From contig VZSF01003242.1 in assembly GCA_013398295.1 (NCBI GenBank), forward strand, positions 630,208 through 694,207: a stretch of 64,000 nt of DNA, written 5' to 3'. Position 1 is the first letter of the stretch; every line of letters begins with the position of its first letter. The notes beneath the pieces are model-generated. The model did no database searches and was not told the origin of the DNA. It worked only from the letters and a program-made list of their open reading frames with translations. The translations under genes and the position numbers were made by a program. Below are positions 12,601 to 27,600 of this stretch, in pieces. This DNA is from Chionis minor. Lineage: Eukaryota > Chordata > Aves > Charadriiformes > Chionididae.

Positions 12601-15600
12601 TCCTCAAAAGACAAATCCAACAATATATACATTTTATTAAGTAATCATTACAAAGTAACACAGTGGCAACAGTAGTGTAGAACAGGACCTCCAGGGAATT
12701 AATTTCAAATCATTGAAACAGCTGTTTCTTCATTATAAGATAAAACATCTATAACAAGTTCACACATGACAGATGTAAGCTAAAAACTAGATTCCATAGT
12801 GTGATATAAAAACAGATGTTTTGAATGATCATATTTATAACCATATATACTAAATCATGTTTATCCCCTTGCATATATTCCTCAAAAATATTTATTGATT
12901 TGTTTGAGAATATTTTAAAAACAATTTCCTGAACCTTAGAAAACTATATTTATTAATAAAAAGTTAATAATATATATGATTGTGTGTAGCTGGTCAAGTT
13001 TATTTTTGTAACTCCTTGATATAAAAGGTGCTATAATTCTGAATATTCTAAATATGATTTCTGTCTCATGAGGCAAAAGGCTTGAGTAAGAAACATGAAA
13101 TTGTTCCATTTTATTTCTTCTACCTTATAAAGCCATTTGAAAATCTGCAAGTTTAAAAGCAGTTTCCCAACCAACAGAAGAGCAATGTGAATGTGATTAT
13201 TACACCCATCATTATTTTTACGTTAAAATCAAGATCTATACAGGACAATGAAAAATAGCATTCAGTTATATTTTCTTTCTATTTTGAATGAGAGGTGAAA
13301 AGCTGGAAGGAACAACTGTATAAGGCTATGAATCTTTTCCATACCATTTCACCACCTCCAGCACAAAGATGCTTTCTCTATTTTATGCTCTTTAATTTTC
13401 ATTTCTAAACCTACAGTTCATTCGAGCGTATTCAAGTAGAGTTTTATTTCACTTCACTTTTCATAAGCTTCAAGTCTCTTATTCCTCTGTAAATGTGAAC
13501 TGCCTTAAACATATGTCAGAAAGTAAAGCTACAATGTTTCTTGACAGAATTGCTTCGCATCAGGGGAGAAAAAATCTAGGAATAAACCATTTTCTACAGC
13601 AAATGCAGTTACCGCCTCACCTCTGAATGATGTTCTTCATTTTGCTGCAATACTTCGATACAGAGTTCTGCAAGGTGAAGAACCTCTTCCAGTTTTCTAG
13701 CAGGTGTTGCTTGGTTCATGGTCTCTATTTGAATATAAAATGCAAACCAAAATTGCTTTAGTTAGAAATAAGATTCAAAAGTAAGGGAAAAGGATGTCAG
13801 AAAAGAATGGGAATGGTGCAAAGTTACAGTCTTCTGAAGTACAAGCAATTGCACGTGTTAAGGACAATCCTTTAAAAAAGCAAATGCAGGTGAGTGTCCA
13901 GATCACTAGAACGAGAAAATATTTAATTCACAAAAGAACCACTGATCATTATAAACATTATCTGATTTAATATGTGAGAACTAACAGGTGCATCAATGTA
14001 TTAGATGCTCAACTTCTGCAACAAGCAAGTTCTAATTCTCTTCAAGGTCAGACAGACAAAGACAGAGACACTAAAGGCCTTTTTTGTTATTGTGCCGTCA
14101 GCACAATGCCGCCCTCACTACATGACTCATTACTGTCACCAGAAAGATTCATGCATTTTGCAGCAGTCACAAATTCCAAATGTTTTATCTAAATAAGACA
14201 CTGTATTTTAGGCATACTTAAAAATAAGAAAAGTACAAACCACAATAATTATTCAAGTAAATAATGTCTAATAATTAAATATTCAAAAAAGTGATTTTCT
14301 GCCTGCTGTTCAGCCATGAGCGAATCTGCATTCTTTTCAGTACCATACTGAAAAGTAGTGCTATAAAATACAGATGTTATAACAGAATTGACACATGCCT
14401 ACTAAAGACTCCACACAAGAAAACAAGGACAAATAAGGAAGTTACAAATGACACGAGGATCACTTATTCTACAGAGTAGACTTCAAAAACAAAGGCAAAC
14501 CAAATGTAACTAAAATTCTTACAGGACAATTAAGCTCAGTTTAGTTTTCAATGAAATAAAAGTTAATAGGACTACATCCCAGGAAAAGTCATGGGAGATA
14601 AGGGAAGAGACGAATTGAAATTTTTTTACAATCATAGTTTAATCAGTGAAAGTAATTTGTCCAATTACATAACTTGTGTCATTAGGAATAACTTCAGTAT
14701 TAGCTATCCGAGCTTATTCACTTAATAAAGCTCTTGTCCTTAAGCATAAACCTTGGGATGGAAATGATGTACAATATAAGTATTGTACTTGAATAAGTAT
14801 GACCACGCTAACCACATTTGCAGAGGACTTATGAAGCTGTAACGTAAGGTGAGTGAGGGCCTTGGAAATCCTGTTTTCTCATTTTCTGCGCATGTTCATG
14901 GATCACGTGAACAGCAAATCACATAAATACACATCTTCATGTGCAGAAAGTTCTGCTCACATTTCTCTCCTGCTTTATGTATTCATCATGACATAGAACA
15001 TTAGCAGATTAATTAAAAAACTTACATAAAAACCTTACATAATCTTCTTGGTGTTAGTGAGAATATTAAACTGCATGCACTAAGTATTTTTAACACTTAA
15101 CATTTCTGGCAAGTCAAAACAACTTTTCAGACATCTTAAAGGCAGGTGACCTTGTCCAGTTCTTCTTCTAACACACTGAAGCATAGTACCATGATGAAAT
15201 ATATAGCTTTAATTCAATTTTTGAAGAAACATTGGATTAGAACCTCCAGCAAACACCGACTTACAGGTGACAACAAAACCATATTATTTTTATGCAAAAC
15301 ACAAAACAGGCAAATTAGCTACTGGAGTAGTTAAAAAAATTCAAATCTTATTAAAATAGACCACATAAGCAGACAGGTTGAAATAATATGATTTCCAAAC
15401 CCACAACCTAATGCAAGAAAGAGTTACTGTATGAACATGGACCAAGCACAAAACACACACCAGGACACAAAACTACATTCACAAGGTCAAGATCATGGTT
15501 GTTAATACTATACTGAATTTGCAAATTTGATACTGTAGAACAATCACATGAATATAACCGCAACTGTATTTATGTATTACATTAAGTCAGATTAGAAAGG

Positions 15601-18600
15601 ATTGGTCCAGCCCCTATTATTTAGGTTGTAATGTAGAAACTGCTGTTGGATTCAGACTTAAGCAGCGGTTTCTACGCTTGTCCTGGACTTAAACTGCCAT
15701 TTCCTCTGGTAGTCAGCGTCCTCCCCTCCCTGAACACACAGCAAGTACTATTCATGCAGCTGAGTACCAGCATCACTGATGTTAACGAGTCTTAGAAAAA
15801 ACCCAGTGATACTAATACAGAGTATGACTGGCACATCTGATTTCAGCATAAACAACTCATTTTATTACAAATTCAGCGTGGTGTTCATGGACCTTACCAC
15901 TAACAAAGTAAACAAAATAATTGCCTTCATAATTGCATTCATTCCCCATGAAATGAAATAAGCTGTAAGCTATTCAAAAATTACATCCTAGAAAGGTGTC
16001 CTCTAAATTAGTAAGAAAGTAATTCTAATAACTATATTGAATCTGATGTTGTGTTTTTGCATAGGAGTGAGTTCACATGTCAGAACTGGGATAAGATCAA
16101 GATAGCCTAAAAATGGCTACTGAATGGACACCATTATCACCAGGGACAGCAGGAGAAAGACCATAGATTTACTAGCTAATGGTAAGATTATCCGTTGTCA
16201 CCGCTGTGACAAGATCGTGATGAAGAGAAACACGGTCTCAGGAAAGTATTAATTCTCTTGAGCATGGCATGGAGGAAATGCAGTTCTGGTCACTTGTGTT
16301 GAAGTGATGAATTTTGATCAGAAATGGCATTGAATGGAGAATCTGGTTTTGTTTCTGTGTTTGTTTGTTTACTTGTTTTATTAGGCATAAAATAAGACTA
16401 ATAAAATGAAGGATGAAAGAGGGGATCAGAAGTGCTCCTACACAGGCAGCGTTGGAACAGTGTTCCCACAGTGGGAACACTTGGGAAGGAGAAGACCTAC
16501 TTATGATCAGGGATGATGATGGCATAAAAATAAATCGGTCATGATAAATTATTTAAACCTGCTAGAATTTCAGTCATTACGGTACTCATGTTCAGGAATA
16601 TTTTTTTTTTTTCAATAGGATTAGTGTGTTTAGGAGGAAAAAGAAGACAAAGCCTGTAAATTTCCCTTAGAGGTGAGTATGGCAAGTTTTTGAATGATTT
16701 TTCATGGCATAGGTGACTAGAAATTTGGGACAGATTAGGCTCAATGAATTCCAGTTTCAAGTTTGCATGAAATTTCCCATTCTATTTACTAGTTGACTCC
16801 AAAACTGTTTACTACTTGCTAAAAATATGCCAGCTACTCCTGATGCTTCATACAGCTTTTCATATTACTTTAAAAATCATCATTTTCCTATAAGATTTAT
16901 TGACAAGAAAAGGTGGCAGATAATTGCACTCACTCTGTATCCTTGAACAAATCTATTTTTGTTGTTGTTTACTTATTCACAGAATAAATAAATACATGCA
17001 ATTTCATTTGGATGCCATACACTTCCCTACATTTTGCTTAGGCTTCATCTAAAGCTTCCTTTTCCATCTGTAAGTTACCACACCAGCTAGTCTTTTTTCT
17101 CTGTAACTAATGACCTTTCTCTTTCCAAAATCATAGAATGGTTTAGGTTGGAAGGGACCTTGCAGATCATCGAGTTCCAACCCCCCTGCCAGAGGCAGGG
17201 ACCCCCTAGTGAGTATCTAAAAATCTAAAAAAAATCTAAATCTAGTGAGTATCTAAAAATCTAGTGAGTATGTGTTATGGATAACCACCATTTACACGGG
17301 TGTATAGACAAGGGGCCATGAAATGATCTGAGAGAAAAAGAACTAAATATTAACTTTTTTAAACCAAACAAGTAGTATATTTGAAATATGAGTACCAACA
17401 AACTGTTATCTGGAAGTTTTAGAACCTCCAAAACATTTGAGCAAAACACTGTGCCTGTCTTTATAAGCGTAAAAAACTTACAGGAAAGGAAATAAGTGCT
17501 GTCAGTTTTCATTATACTCATGATGTCTTTCTCCCCACAATTACTAAGGGTTGTTAAGATGTGTTTACACTACTCAAACTAACAAGTTGCAGCAGGAGTC
17601 AAGCCAGTAAATATGCTGCTTGACATCTTTTGGAAAATAAACAGAAAAAGCCATCAATCATCTGTTTGCAGCTTCACATTCTGCTGAAATGAAAAAGCAA
17701 GCCAGGCTCTGCAAATAATGGATGCTTTCTCAAGTACGCATTATCAGTGAGTCACACAGGTACCAAGAAAATATTGTTAAATGAGCTAAGTTAACTGACT
17801 AAAACGCTACTGAAATGAAAAGGTGACTGTTTCATGGACTGATGGAGCCTAGGGCCAGAAGGGACTGTCAGATCACCCAGTCCGACCTCCTGTGTCATGC
17901 AGGTCAGAGAACTTCTCCCTGTTCCTCCTTTCTTGAGCCTATCAGTATGTCTAAAACCCAAGTTAAGCTTGCTTTCCAGATGAAGTCAAATGTACAGTTC
18001 ACCTCTTCCCTTTTCTCCCCAGCACGTAAGCTGTTAAACAGGTGTGTTCAATTTCTCTCCTTTTCTTCAAACAAGCATGTCCAGACCAAGAAATTCTGAA
18101 GAGACAACCTCTCTGGAGAGGATTAGAAGATCTCCCACAGACCAATAGCAGGGATACTGGAAAAAATGCAAGAAGTTGTGTGACACTTAAGAACGGCTGT
18201 TCCCTTTGATCATCACTTCCCTCCATGGCCAAGGACTCTGAGACAGGCCCCACATTCACAGCCCTGGTGGACCTATGGGTACCTCCTCATTCAGCCAGCT
18301 AGATGGAGCTGGAGACTTCTGTGGTGATGTTGCAGCTTAGGAGTTGGTCAAGCTCATTTTACGCCAAACTGCAACAGAACATCCAGTCTGTATTTTGATC
18401 CTTCATGTCAGACAACTGGGATTTGTTTCAGTTTTCATTGGCGCTGTTGCACTGGTGGCTGGCAGCACTCTGCTGTCGTGCTACTTTTCATTAGTGCTAC
18501 CAGCATTCAAGCCTGGAGAAAGTGCAAGATATCTATTAATGGAGGTGTCTGAGCACCAATTAATCCATTTCTATGCATGTGCCAGAATTAGACCTACAGG

Positions 18601-21600
18601 AGGGCAGATAATGTGATGACTGCTGGCTGTCAAACTCCTTCCAGGATGCACTGCATACACAGCAGTGCACGGCCTGAGCAAATTTTGGAGTTTCTGAAGG
18701 AATATTGCCTGTTTGGATATTGTGCAGGGGGACCTAAATCTTACGTACTTCAAAAAATTCAGTTATAGAGTGTGGAGCCTAAATGAGCTACCCTTTACTT
18801 TATACCAGCTCTCTTGCCAAGGAATCTGACTGATTCACTCCAAACGGGAGTCTGGGAGTGAATTCATATTTATGCAGAGGAGATGACAGGGAAGCCTTGC
18901 ATTAAAACAGGCCATGATCTAATTTGATAATATGGATACATCATTGTTTGAACTGTACGGAGACAACTCTCCTTCAGCAGGACCCATTAATTTTGACTTT
19001 TCAACACGTGAAACCAGCAAGATTGCTTTTAGATTTGTATCAAAAGCAGTACAAGCGTCAGTAAACTGGAGCTAATATATGTTGCTAGACCTGAACTGAC
19101 TCTCCAGAGTTAATCTGCAACTGGGATAATCCACCCACAGATAATTTAGATTTGACTGTGGTGGATTTTCTTGCAAATTTTCACAGAATTAATTTTGCAG
19201 GAAAGGGTAACAAATGGACATCTGGGAGGACAGCCTATATTCTTCTGATTAAAGAGAAATTACAGCCTTATACAAATAATGGAATTTAGCTTTAATTACG
19301 AAGTTGAAGCTTTTCTGTAATTGTTTCGTAAGAATTCTATAGGATTTTAAATTCAAAGGACAACAAAATTTAAAAAATTAATTACCATTATCACCTATGT
19401 ACAGAGAGATTGTGGGATTTGTAAAAAGTCAGAGTTCACTTCTAGTCTATGACTTATCATTTCATAAACTGGGTCACGCTACAGTGTTTGCTGTTTTTTA
19501 AAATTTATTGTAGTATTCAATGGAATTACCTTCATGGGACAATCAAAGATTTTCTTTTTTTTTTTTTCAAAAAAGGGATATCTTTTGGCTCATGTGAAGC
19601 TGGAAAAAAGCTGGAAAAAAAAAGAAGCAACACATTTGAAGAGGTAAAAGCAGAATAAAAAAGGCAGAGATGAAAAGAATTCTCAATTTTTAATTACTGA
19701 TCAATGGCATTTAATTTATGATTCTTTGTATTCAGGTTTGGCAACACAGATACAAGCAGTTGGTATTTTCTTCCCTTCCCTCACTTTTAATTTCTCTTCA
19801 AAAGGGGAAGGAACTAATGTTCTCAGCACTTTCTGTTCCAGTGGAATAAAACTCCAAGGTAAAAAACAGAAGAGCTCCAAGAATGAAGGGACCTGAATAA
19901 CTGACATACTAGACTGAGAAAAAAATGGCACTTGAAAGTGCAGACTCAGTAACAAGTGTTTTTAAAAAATCTAATACCTTTAAGAGTCTAAATTTTAGGG
20001 AGTTACTGAAAGACGACAACAGCAGATCTAATGCTGGCTGGTAAGGGGGAGGGAAAAGTGATGTCAACAATTATTAACGTTAAAACAATTTTTGAAGAAT
20101 GACTTATTTGGGACATAAAATGAACAGAAAACAGAGTAAAATGTAATACAGATTTGCAAAAGTAGGATGCACTAGACTTGTGCAGTAGCTTTTCTTGATA
20201 GGATATTTTCTTAGAAACTAAATTCAGTAGATCTCATCTATTCTGACTTTACTGAAGTATTTGATACTGTGCCTCATGGGAAAACTTCCAGTTAAGCTGA
20301 ATAAAATGAGGATTATAAAAGGAACTACGTGTTGGATAAAGAAGCTGCCTCAAGAGAAAGGCAATGGGTAGTAACGAGAAAGAGCAAAGAAAGGTTTCTT
20401 GAGGAATCCTTGAAGATCCATCTTAGGGCTGAGCGTCCTTAATTTTTTCACCAATGATTTCAGAATAAATATTAGGACTGCATTGATGACAATTTTATAA
20501 AACACTGGCGATAGACAGCAGGGTCAAAATGCAGTGACAATAATTGTGTAAGTCCAAAGAATGAGAGAGAGAAACAAAATGTAATATTTTAAGAGGGAAG
20601 ACAATACATTTTGGCATGTGAACAACAACAAACATTTGCTATAAACTGGGAAGTCGTCAGCTGGAAATGATCAAAACTCTGAAGACTGGGTTGAATTAAC
20701 TTTTCGCAGAATGGCTGTATGCCACAAGCATGATAGAGAAATGAAAAGACAAGTGTTCCTTGAATATATTAGATTAAGCATTTCTGGTGTAATAGTACTA
20801 CTAGTACTGTGTAAGGCATCTCATGGGGATGACTGCACAGTTCTAGTCACCAACGTTCAAAAAGGCAAAATTCAAAGTTCAATAGAGAGTGGCTCCTAAG
20901 ATAATACAAATGAAGAACAGGAGGCTGAAACTCTGAGACAAGGTGCTGAAAGCCCAGGTTGTATAAAACTATTGTCTAAAAATGCATCAGAATTTGAGGT
21001 GAGGAGGAATGATGATGAAATGCTACCGAAAGGAGTAACTATCCCTCCTTCATTGGGGATAGAGGACAAGGTTAGCATGCTAAAAAGTGGGAACTCATTT
21101 GACTGTAGGGTACTTCCTACACCTATAGAGCGAACAGGACTTGAAATGGCCTTCACATGGGTAAAGCAGGGGGCGGAAAAGGGGAAGAGCCGTGACAAAG
21201 ACTCAGCACAGCTGTTAAGAGAGGATGTGGGTACCTTTACGAAGGAGGTATCAGGACGTGGATTTAACAATCCAGGGGTTCCATGACCTGTGTTCCAAAA
21301 TTGAAATCAGGGATATTTGCCTGTATCCTCCCCTTTCTGTTTAGCTGCACAACAAACAGAGACCAAGAAGGTGCTATGCTGCTGTGCAACTCATTCGTTT
21401 TTGTTTGTTCAGTGAAATGAACATGCATGGAGAGCTTTAATCAAGTCCTCTCCAGGTACAATGACTCTCTCCACTTGCCTTCTCAATTTCAATAATGTTT
21501 GTAGTGTTCTTCTTTTTAAGTCAGATAGATCCTTCTGAGCCTTGAGGGCATTTACATACTACCCTTCCTTTAGAAACTTGCATGTAATGAGTACATTAAC

Positions 21601-24600
21601 GATCGATGTCCTTTAAAAAACAGCAAACTGTTGAGTTGCTCCTGACCTTCTATTGTACGAAGTTAACAGTTATTCAGCTTTTGGCAGTCTGTCTGATAGA
21701 AAGAAATATTGGGATGACTATTGTGATTTGTCTTTGAGCAATTGCACACTACACAGCAACTATTTGCTCTGATTTTAATTGAATTTATTCTCATTCCTTT
21801 TATTAAAACTGATTGGCAGAAGAAGCCAAGTATATGCAGTTACTACAGACTTTTAAAAATAACAAGTTAAAGGACAACTGCCTAATAATTCAAATCTTTA
21901 CAATCTGTCTATTGCCTCAGAAACGAGTATCTACGGACAATGACAGATACTGCCCTGTTCGCTTCACAGCCATTTACCACTTTAATCCGTAGCCCAGTCC
22001 CTTTTCTTCTGCACAGCAAGGCAATGCCCTTGCACTGAAAAATGTATTTACATGTGAGTTTCCATCATTTCTCTTAGGCAGTGATAGCAGCACTAGCAGA
22101 GTCCATTACTTCTCAGCCATTCAGATTTCAAATAAATTTAAATGGGGAAAACCATTCACTTCTGAGAAGGAATAAAAAAAGTGTTTTTTTTACTCTCTCT
22201 CTCTGTTAATGGATGTGTATAAAATAGAAGTTAAAAATATGAATTCTGTATAAGGAAGGTCATCTTTTTTGAAGGACAGAAAACAGGTGGGGTAGGCTTC
22301 CAAATTCCTATAAGCTGTACATGGGAAGCTATACAAAATGCATCTGAAGGATGCCACTTGTCTCTGGCCTCAGCATCTAGCAGGTCCAGTTATGTTCAAC
22401 ATTACCTATAGGAAGAGTTAACTCAAGTTAAATACTGAATAAGACAAGAAAATATGCCATACACAAGATGATCTAAAAAGTACTTTCCCGTAGCGAAGTC
22501 TCAAAGGCAGCATGTGCTGAAACGAAAATGGTTTATATTTAAAAAGAGATTTTCACATATTAATGCTGTGATCATCTCCTTGACAAATTATAAACCCTTA
22601 CTGCAAACTACAAGGGTATTTTAGGAGAGTTCTTAGGCATAGTTCAAAATTATAAGAGCAGGTTTGCTGCTGTTCTCCTCATAATGCCAATTATACTGAC
22701 TGAACAGATTAGCTACTCCATGAGAATTTCAGCTGTACATGTTGTGAGGAATGACATGCTGAACCCTCTGTAATTGTCATTGCAAATGTAATTTTTATTG
22801 AAAAAAAGCTGTTCTATATTCATAATAGTACAACGGCATGGGAGTGCTAAATAAAATGTCATCCTGACTGCAAACAAATCCTGTTGATGCAAGTGCTGCT
22901 TATACCACTGTGTCTGCCATTAAGAAAGTAACCACCGTCTTCTGGGAAAGCATTCAGAGTCTTGTTCAATTGAGACTGTGAAAATGAGAGCACTTGGGGA
23001 ATAGACCTGGGAACCTGGCAACCACACTGCTGAAGAAGGATTCTTTCTTGCAGCAAAAAGAATTTGCATGTTCACCTCTGTATTACCTAACAAGGACACT
23101 CCTGCAATTCAAGAATCTCTATACGGTATCTAGTGCACAAGTTAAAGGGTGAATAATAGTTATCAAGAAATAGCTTTTCCTTATTTTCCACGACAATGCA
23201 ATATATGGTATTAGGGGTAAGCATACTGTATATCAAATTCATGACAAGATCTGTAGGAGTTTAGAAGCAGGATTTGGCCCTGTGAGCCAGGCTAAAACAC
23301 AATTTTATGGTGATTCCTTAAGGTGCTTCATCTTTTGCATCAGACGAATGGGTTCAATGGGATGCAAAATTCTGGTGGAACACAGTCTATTTACTCCTTT
23401 CAATAAAAGTAAATTTTCTGATTTATCTGATTAATTTTCAGCTGCATTTTTAGTCAGAAGTTGAATTTAATTAAGCAATTAAATAATAAGCACAGCCTAT
23501 AAACCTCTAGCTTCACCTAACTCACACAGTGAATTTCCATTTACTCACTGTATGTGACAGGCTTTCCTCTCATCCATGCTCTAATACAGTTATTTGCCAG
23601 GTCACTTAAGGGACAGCTTTGCTATCTTATCTTAATAACATGGCAACAGTTTCTTTCGAAGGTGCATAAACCTAATGTAAAATGTCTGAAATTAGGTACA
23701 GTCTTTTTTTTTCCCCCGTGCTTGTAACTGTATGTCATCTGTGCTTAACGGTCTGTATTTCTGACATAATGAACCTGAGAAAAAATAAGAATAGCAAGTG
23801 TTTGGGGCACAATGAAGATTTGTACTAGAGGTGATACAGATTATATAAAAATGTACAGCTGACGTTTTAGAGTGCAAAGGTCAAAGGACACAAACTCTAA
23901 AATTAGTTTTCTCATTTCACAAGTTAATTTCAATATTTACCTAAATTTCTAATTTGAAGAGATAGTTTCTTCAATATCTTCAGGTATGAAAATATTAAAT
24001 TGAATATTTGTGCTATCTAGCTTTAGGTATCTTACCTAGTAGGGAAACTTTCTTAGGGTGCATTCGTGTTTGATGGCAGGAGACAGGTCCTTTCACAGAG
24101 AAATTGCTGAAGAAGCCTCAAAGTACTCTGAATCACCTGCTTAACAAACCTCTCCCTGTTCATCAGAGATTACCTGAGCAACATGAGCTCAGTCTAACAG
24201 GCTGTGGCATGAATGGCCATACCACCACTGCACTGTCCACTCTTTAACAATTCCAAACAGAGCTCTTCTACTTCAACAGTGTTTAAAGCTTTCAAATGAA
24301 AACCAGTAAATTTTTAGGAACCAATGGATTTTTTTCAATCTTCAGTTAGGAACATCGAATTTCAAAAAAAGTAGTTTTTATAATTGGCTATTGTTTTTTT
24401 CTTATTTACTGCCTAAAAAAGCTGTTCCTCCAAAGATGACCCATCTTTCTCCCTTCAAGCCCCTCATTGTCAAGGAGCTCCATTTTGAACTACTTTCATG
24501 CAAAATTTAAAGTCATCAGCCCAGTCTGTCTTTCCAGCTGGAAAATAATTTCATCCTGAGAAATCTACCAACTCAATGCCCTGGTTGATATTTGTGGAAA

Positions 24601-27600
24601 CCCCAGAAAGCATCACAATCAGGCTTGGGTCAGTGTATACAGCTTTAAAAAAGGTAAGACAAAGTAGTGCGTGCATCTATTTCAAGGCACATATATGCAC
24701 AACCCTTCATATTTCTATGCAGCCAATACTGCTCAGCCACAAATACTAATTCAGCTATGTTCTTTTTATGGTCACTCTGTTAAATATTTGGATATAAGCA
24801 CTCAAAAAACCTCTCTGCACTATTGGAAAATATACAATGCATCAGCTTCATGAAATTAGGAACACAAAGAACTACCATCCTTGCAATCTTCAGCTGTAAC
24901 TAGAGCAATCTAAGAAAGCCATCTCAGAGCAATGTAAAATCAGCTTTAAAATGAGTTGTCCTATCAAGATATTCATCAAGAAATCCAGCAGTCCCATTAA
25001 AAAATGGATACCATTACTGCTGATGACTATGAAATGACATTTCTCTAAATACACAAACTGATTTTGAATTTAAAAGCCAAACTTTTCTGCATCACTTACT
25101 TACATCTCTTTCACAAAAATAACAATTGTACCATATTCCAAAATATAACATTATCTAAATTGCTAATAAATATGCACATCATAGTTAAGTATCGGTGTAA
25201 ATGAAGAATGCATGGACCACACTACATCAAAATTAATTTCTATGTTCACATGTTACGGCCAATATCTTGGTACTGTTGAAATCATCAAAAATAATAAAAC
25301 AACAGACACAACACACTAAATCTGTAGTACATGCAGACATGCACACAAATAGTAATCACCTGAGTCCTTTTCTGCTGTTGCTAAATATAAAACAACAAAA
25401 AAAGAGAAAAGAAAAACACCATTACAGAAATATAAGTATTTTAGTTTCACTAGAGTAGAATAAATACCAAATAAGGAGTTAAAATCTTTTAAAAATCTTG
25501 ACTATAGCAGTGAGAGTCCTGACAGTCACCTCACCCAAGTGATGGGTTTTGTCAACTGAGGAAGAAATAGTGTATGTGTTTAGGTAGTATATTTTTATTT
25601 ACTAGTTCAATATAGTCTCTATTTCAGGCTCGCTGGCTGAGTTTGCATCCATATTGTGCCTGGGAATTTAGAAACATTAATAATAGTAAAAGAACATAAG
25701 AACATTGTTTTTGTTAGAGCCCTCTTTCCATCTCTTACTTTTTAGGCAGTTACTATGGCTCTATAGCTGATACTATCATGCAAAAGTTGCATTTTGACTG
25801 ATACAATGTTGTTCACTGAAGAAATACTTAAAGAATAGGAAAAAAATCGCTGAAATGTATGACACCCACATTTGAGGACATCAGTAATGTTATCAGTTTC
25901 TGTACAGAATTTGAGGAGTAAGCAATTAATGTAAACACTACCATACACAACTTGCTAGAGAAGAAGGTAATTTCAGTGCATGGATACAATAATGCTTCCA
26001 TAAACCTAAAGAAGAAGAATGGAACGTATTTCTGAAAACTATTACCAACTATTATATTGGTAAAAATGTAGGATTCTTGAACCTGAGTATAGAAACAGAC
26101 AAATACAGGTCTCATTGCTCCCGAAACCCAACGTGTTTAATTTTGTGATGTTATGATGCTGAAGCCCTTCAATTTCAAATAGTACTCTACTCTTAGAAAA
26201 GTACTCAACCTATTTCTCGTTGAGGTACTACACATATATGGAATTATCTGTTGTGCTTTGGGTTTACAATTACATGAGTGTAAAACTACTTACAGAAATC
26301 TAGTCATGTTTCAACCAAAAGACAATAAATCCAAAAAGAAATTTGCAAGTCAGAATACGCCACGGGATGGATGGCAGTTTTATGTGCTGCTCCAGCTTAC
26401 TGCAGCATTAACACTGTGTATTTTAAAGTGCATTATTTGCTACTTGCAGTGGAACTGCAACAGTTCTCTACGATACAGTTTAAAATCCTGGGCAAAGATG
26501 TATTTACTTCACTGTAAAAAACTTTCCCAATCCAATTTACTGTCAGTGAGTTTAGATATCTTTTGCATGCTTTTGTCACTTTTAAAAATGGTTCTATTTT
26601 TATTCCCACTATTTCAACAGCTTTGCTAGAAAACAGAAGTACTGAACATTAAAATACCTCTTATGAAAACAGATGGATAAAAACTAAGGAAAATAGTATT
26701 TTTGCTTTGTCATTTTCTAGAATAGATTAATATTCATCCTTCTTTCTTTAACACAACATGATATCATAATTAATTATGATAAACTGGTTACTGAGATGGT
26801 TTCATGTTGTTACTCCCATGATATAATACTGGTTGCTATAGCAATGAGATGGGTTTTTTGTTAATCACTTGTGAGACTGGTTAACTCATGTTTTTCAGAG
26901 AATTTTAACAGAAATGGAAAAAGGAAGAAAGTTGGCTTTGTAATATTGCTAAATATGAGGCTTCTTCATTTTGCTGCTATGATAACTCTATTTCTTCCAG
27001 ATCATTGCTAGAAATACATGCTAGGAAAAACCATACTATGCATAAAAATTGAAATTTTTTAAAGCAGAATTCATCCTTCATATATTTTCCTGCTACTTGA
27101 CTCTACTTCCAGAAAAACAGTTCTATAGATGTACATGCACTGTTTCCTACTCCTGAATATATCTGCACAGGTATATCTCAAGCTTTCTGCAGTTTATGGA
27201 GAATAACACAAGTGTCTGGACAAGGCAGTTAACTATTATGACTTCCTTTTTGTTTTACATAAGGTTTACAAATATTAAAATGACATTGCATATGTTAGCC
27301 ATTATTTTTGAGCATTATCTTCATCAATTTAATGATATACATTCTAGAACATATGTAAATTCCAGAAAACTGCTGATTACTACTAGATCTAGTATTTTGT
27401 CCCATTAGTTCATTCAGGAAACCAGGATGTAATTAAAGTTTTAATGATCAGATTATTATTATATATCTGACAACACAACAACAAAAATAAATAAGATTTA
27501 TCCATCTGCCTTTCTGATAAGTACATCAGAAAAGCATCTATACCCAGAGTTTTCAAGTTTCAAGGTACTGTTACTGCTGCTAAGGAAAGAATTTCCTGTC

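Noticed and set aside
20896..21286. Open frames of 104 and 124 codons on opposite strands
   Set aside because: Both fall in the degraded CR1 element and are remnants or shadows of it.
26258..26629. 123-codon open frame on the plus strand
   Set aside because: AT-rich, no recognisable motif and no sign of coding constraint; judged a chance frame.
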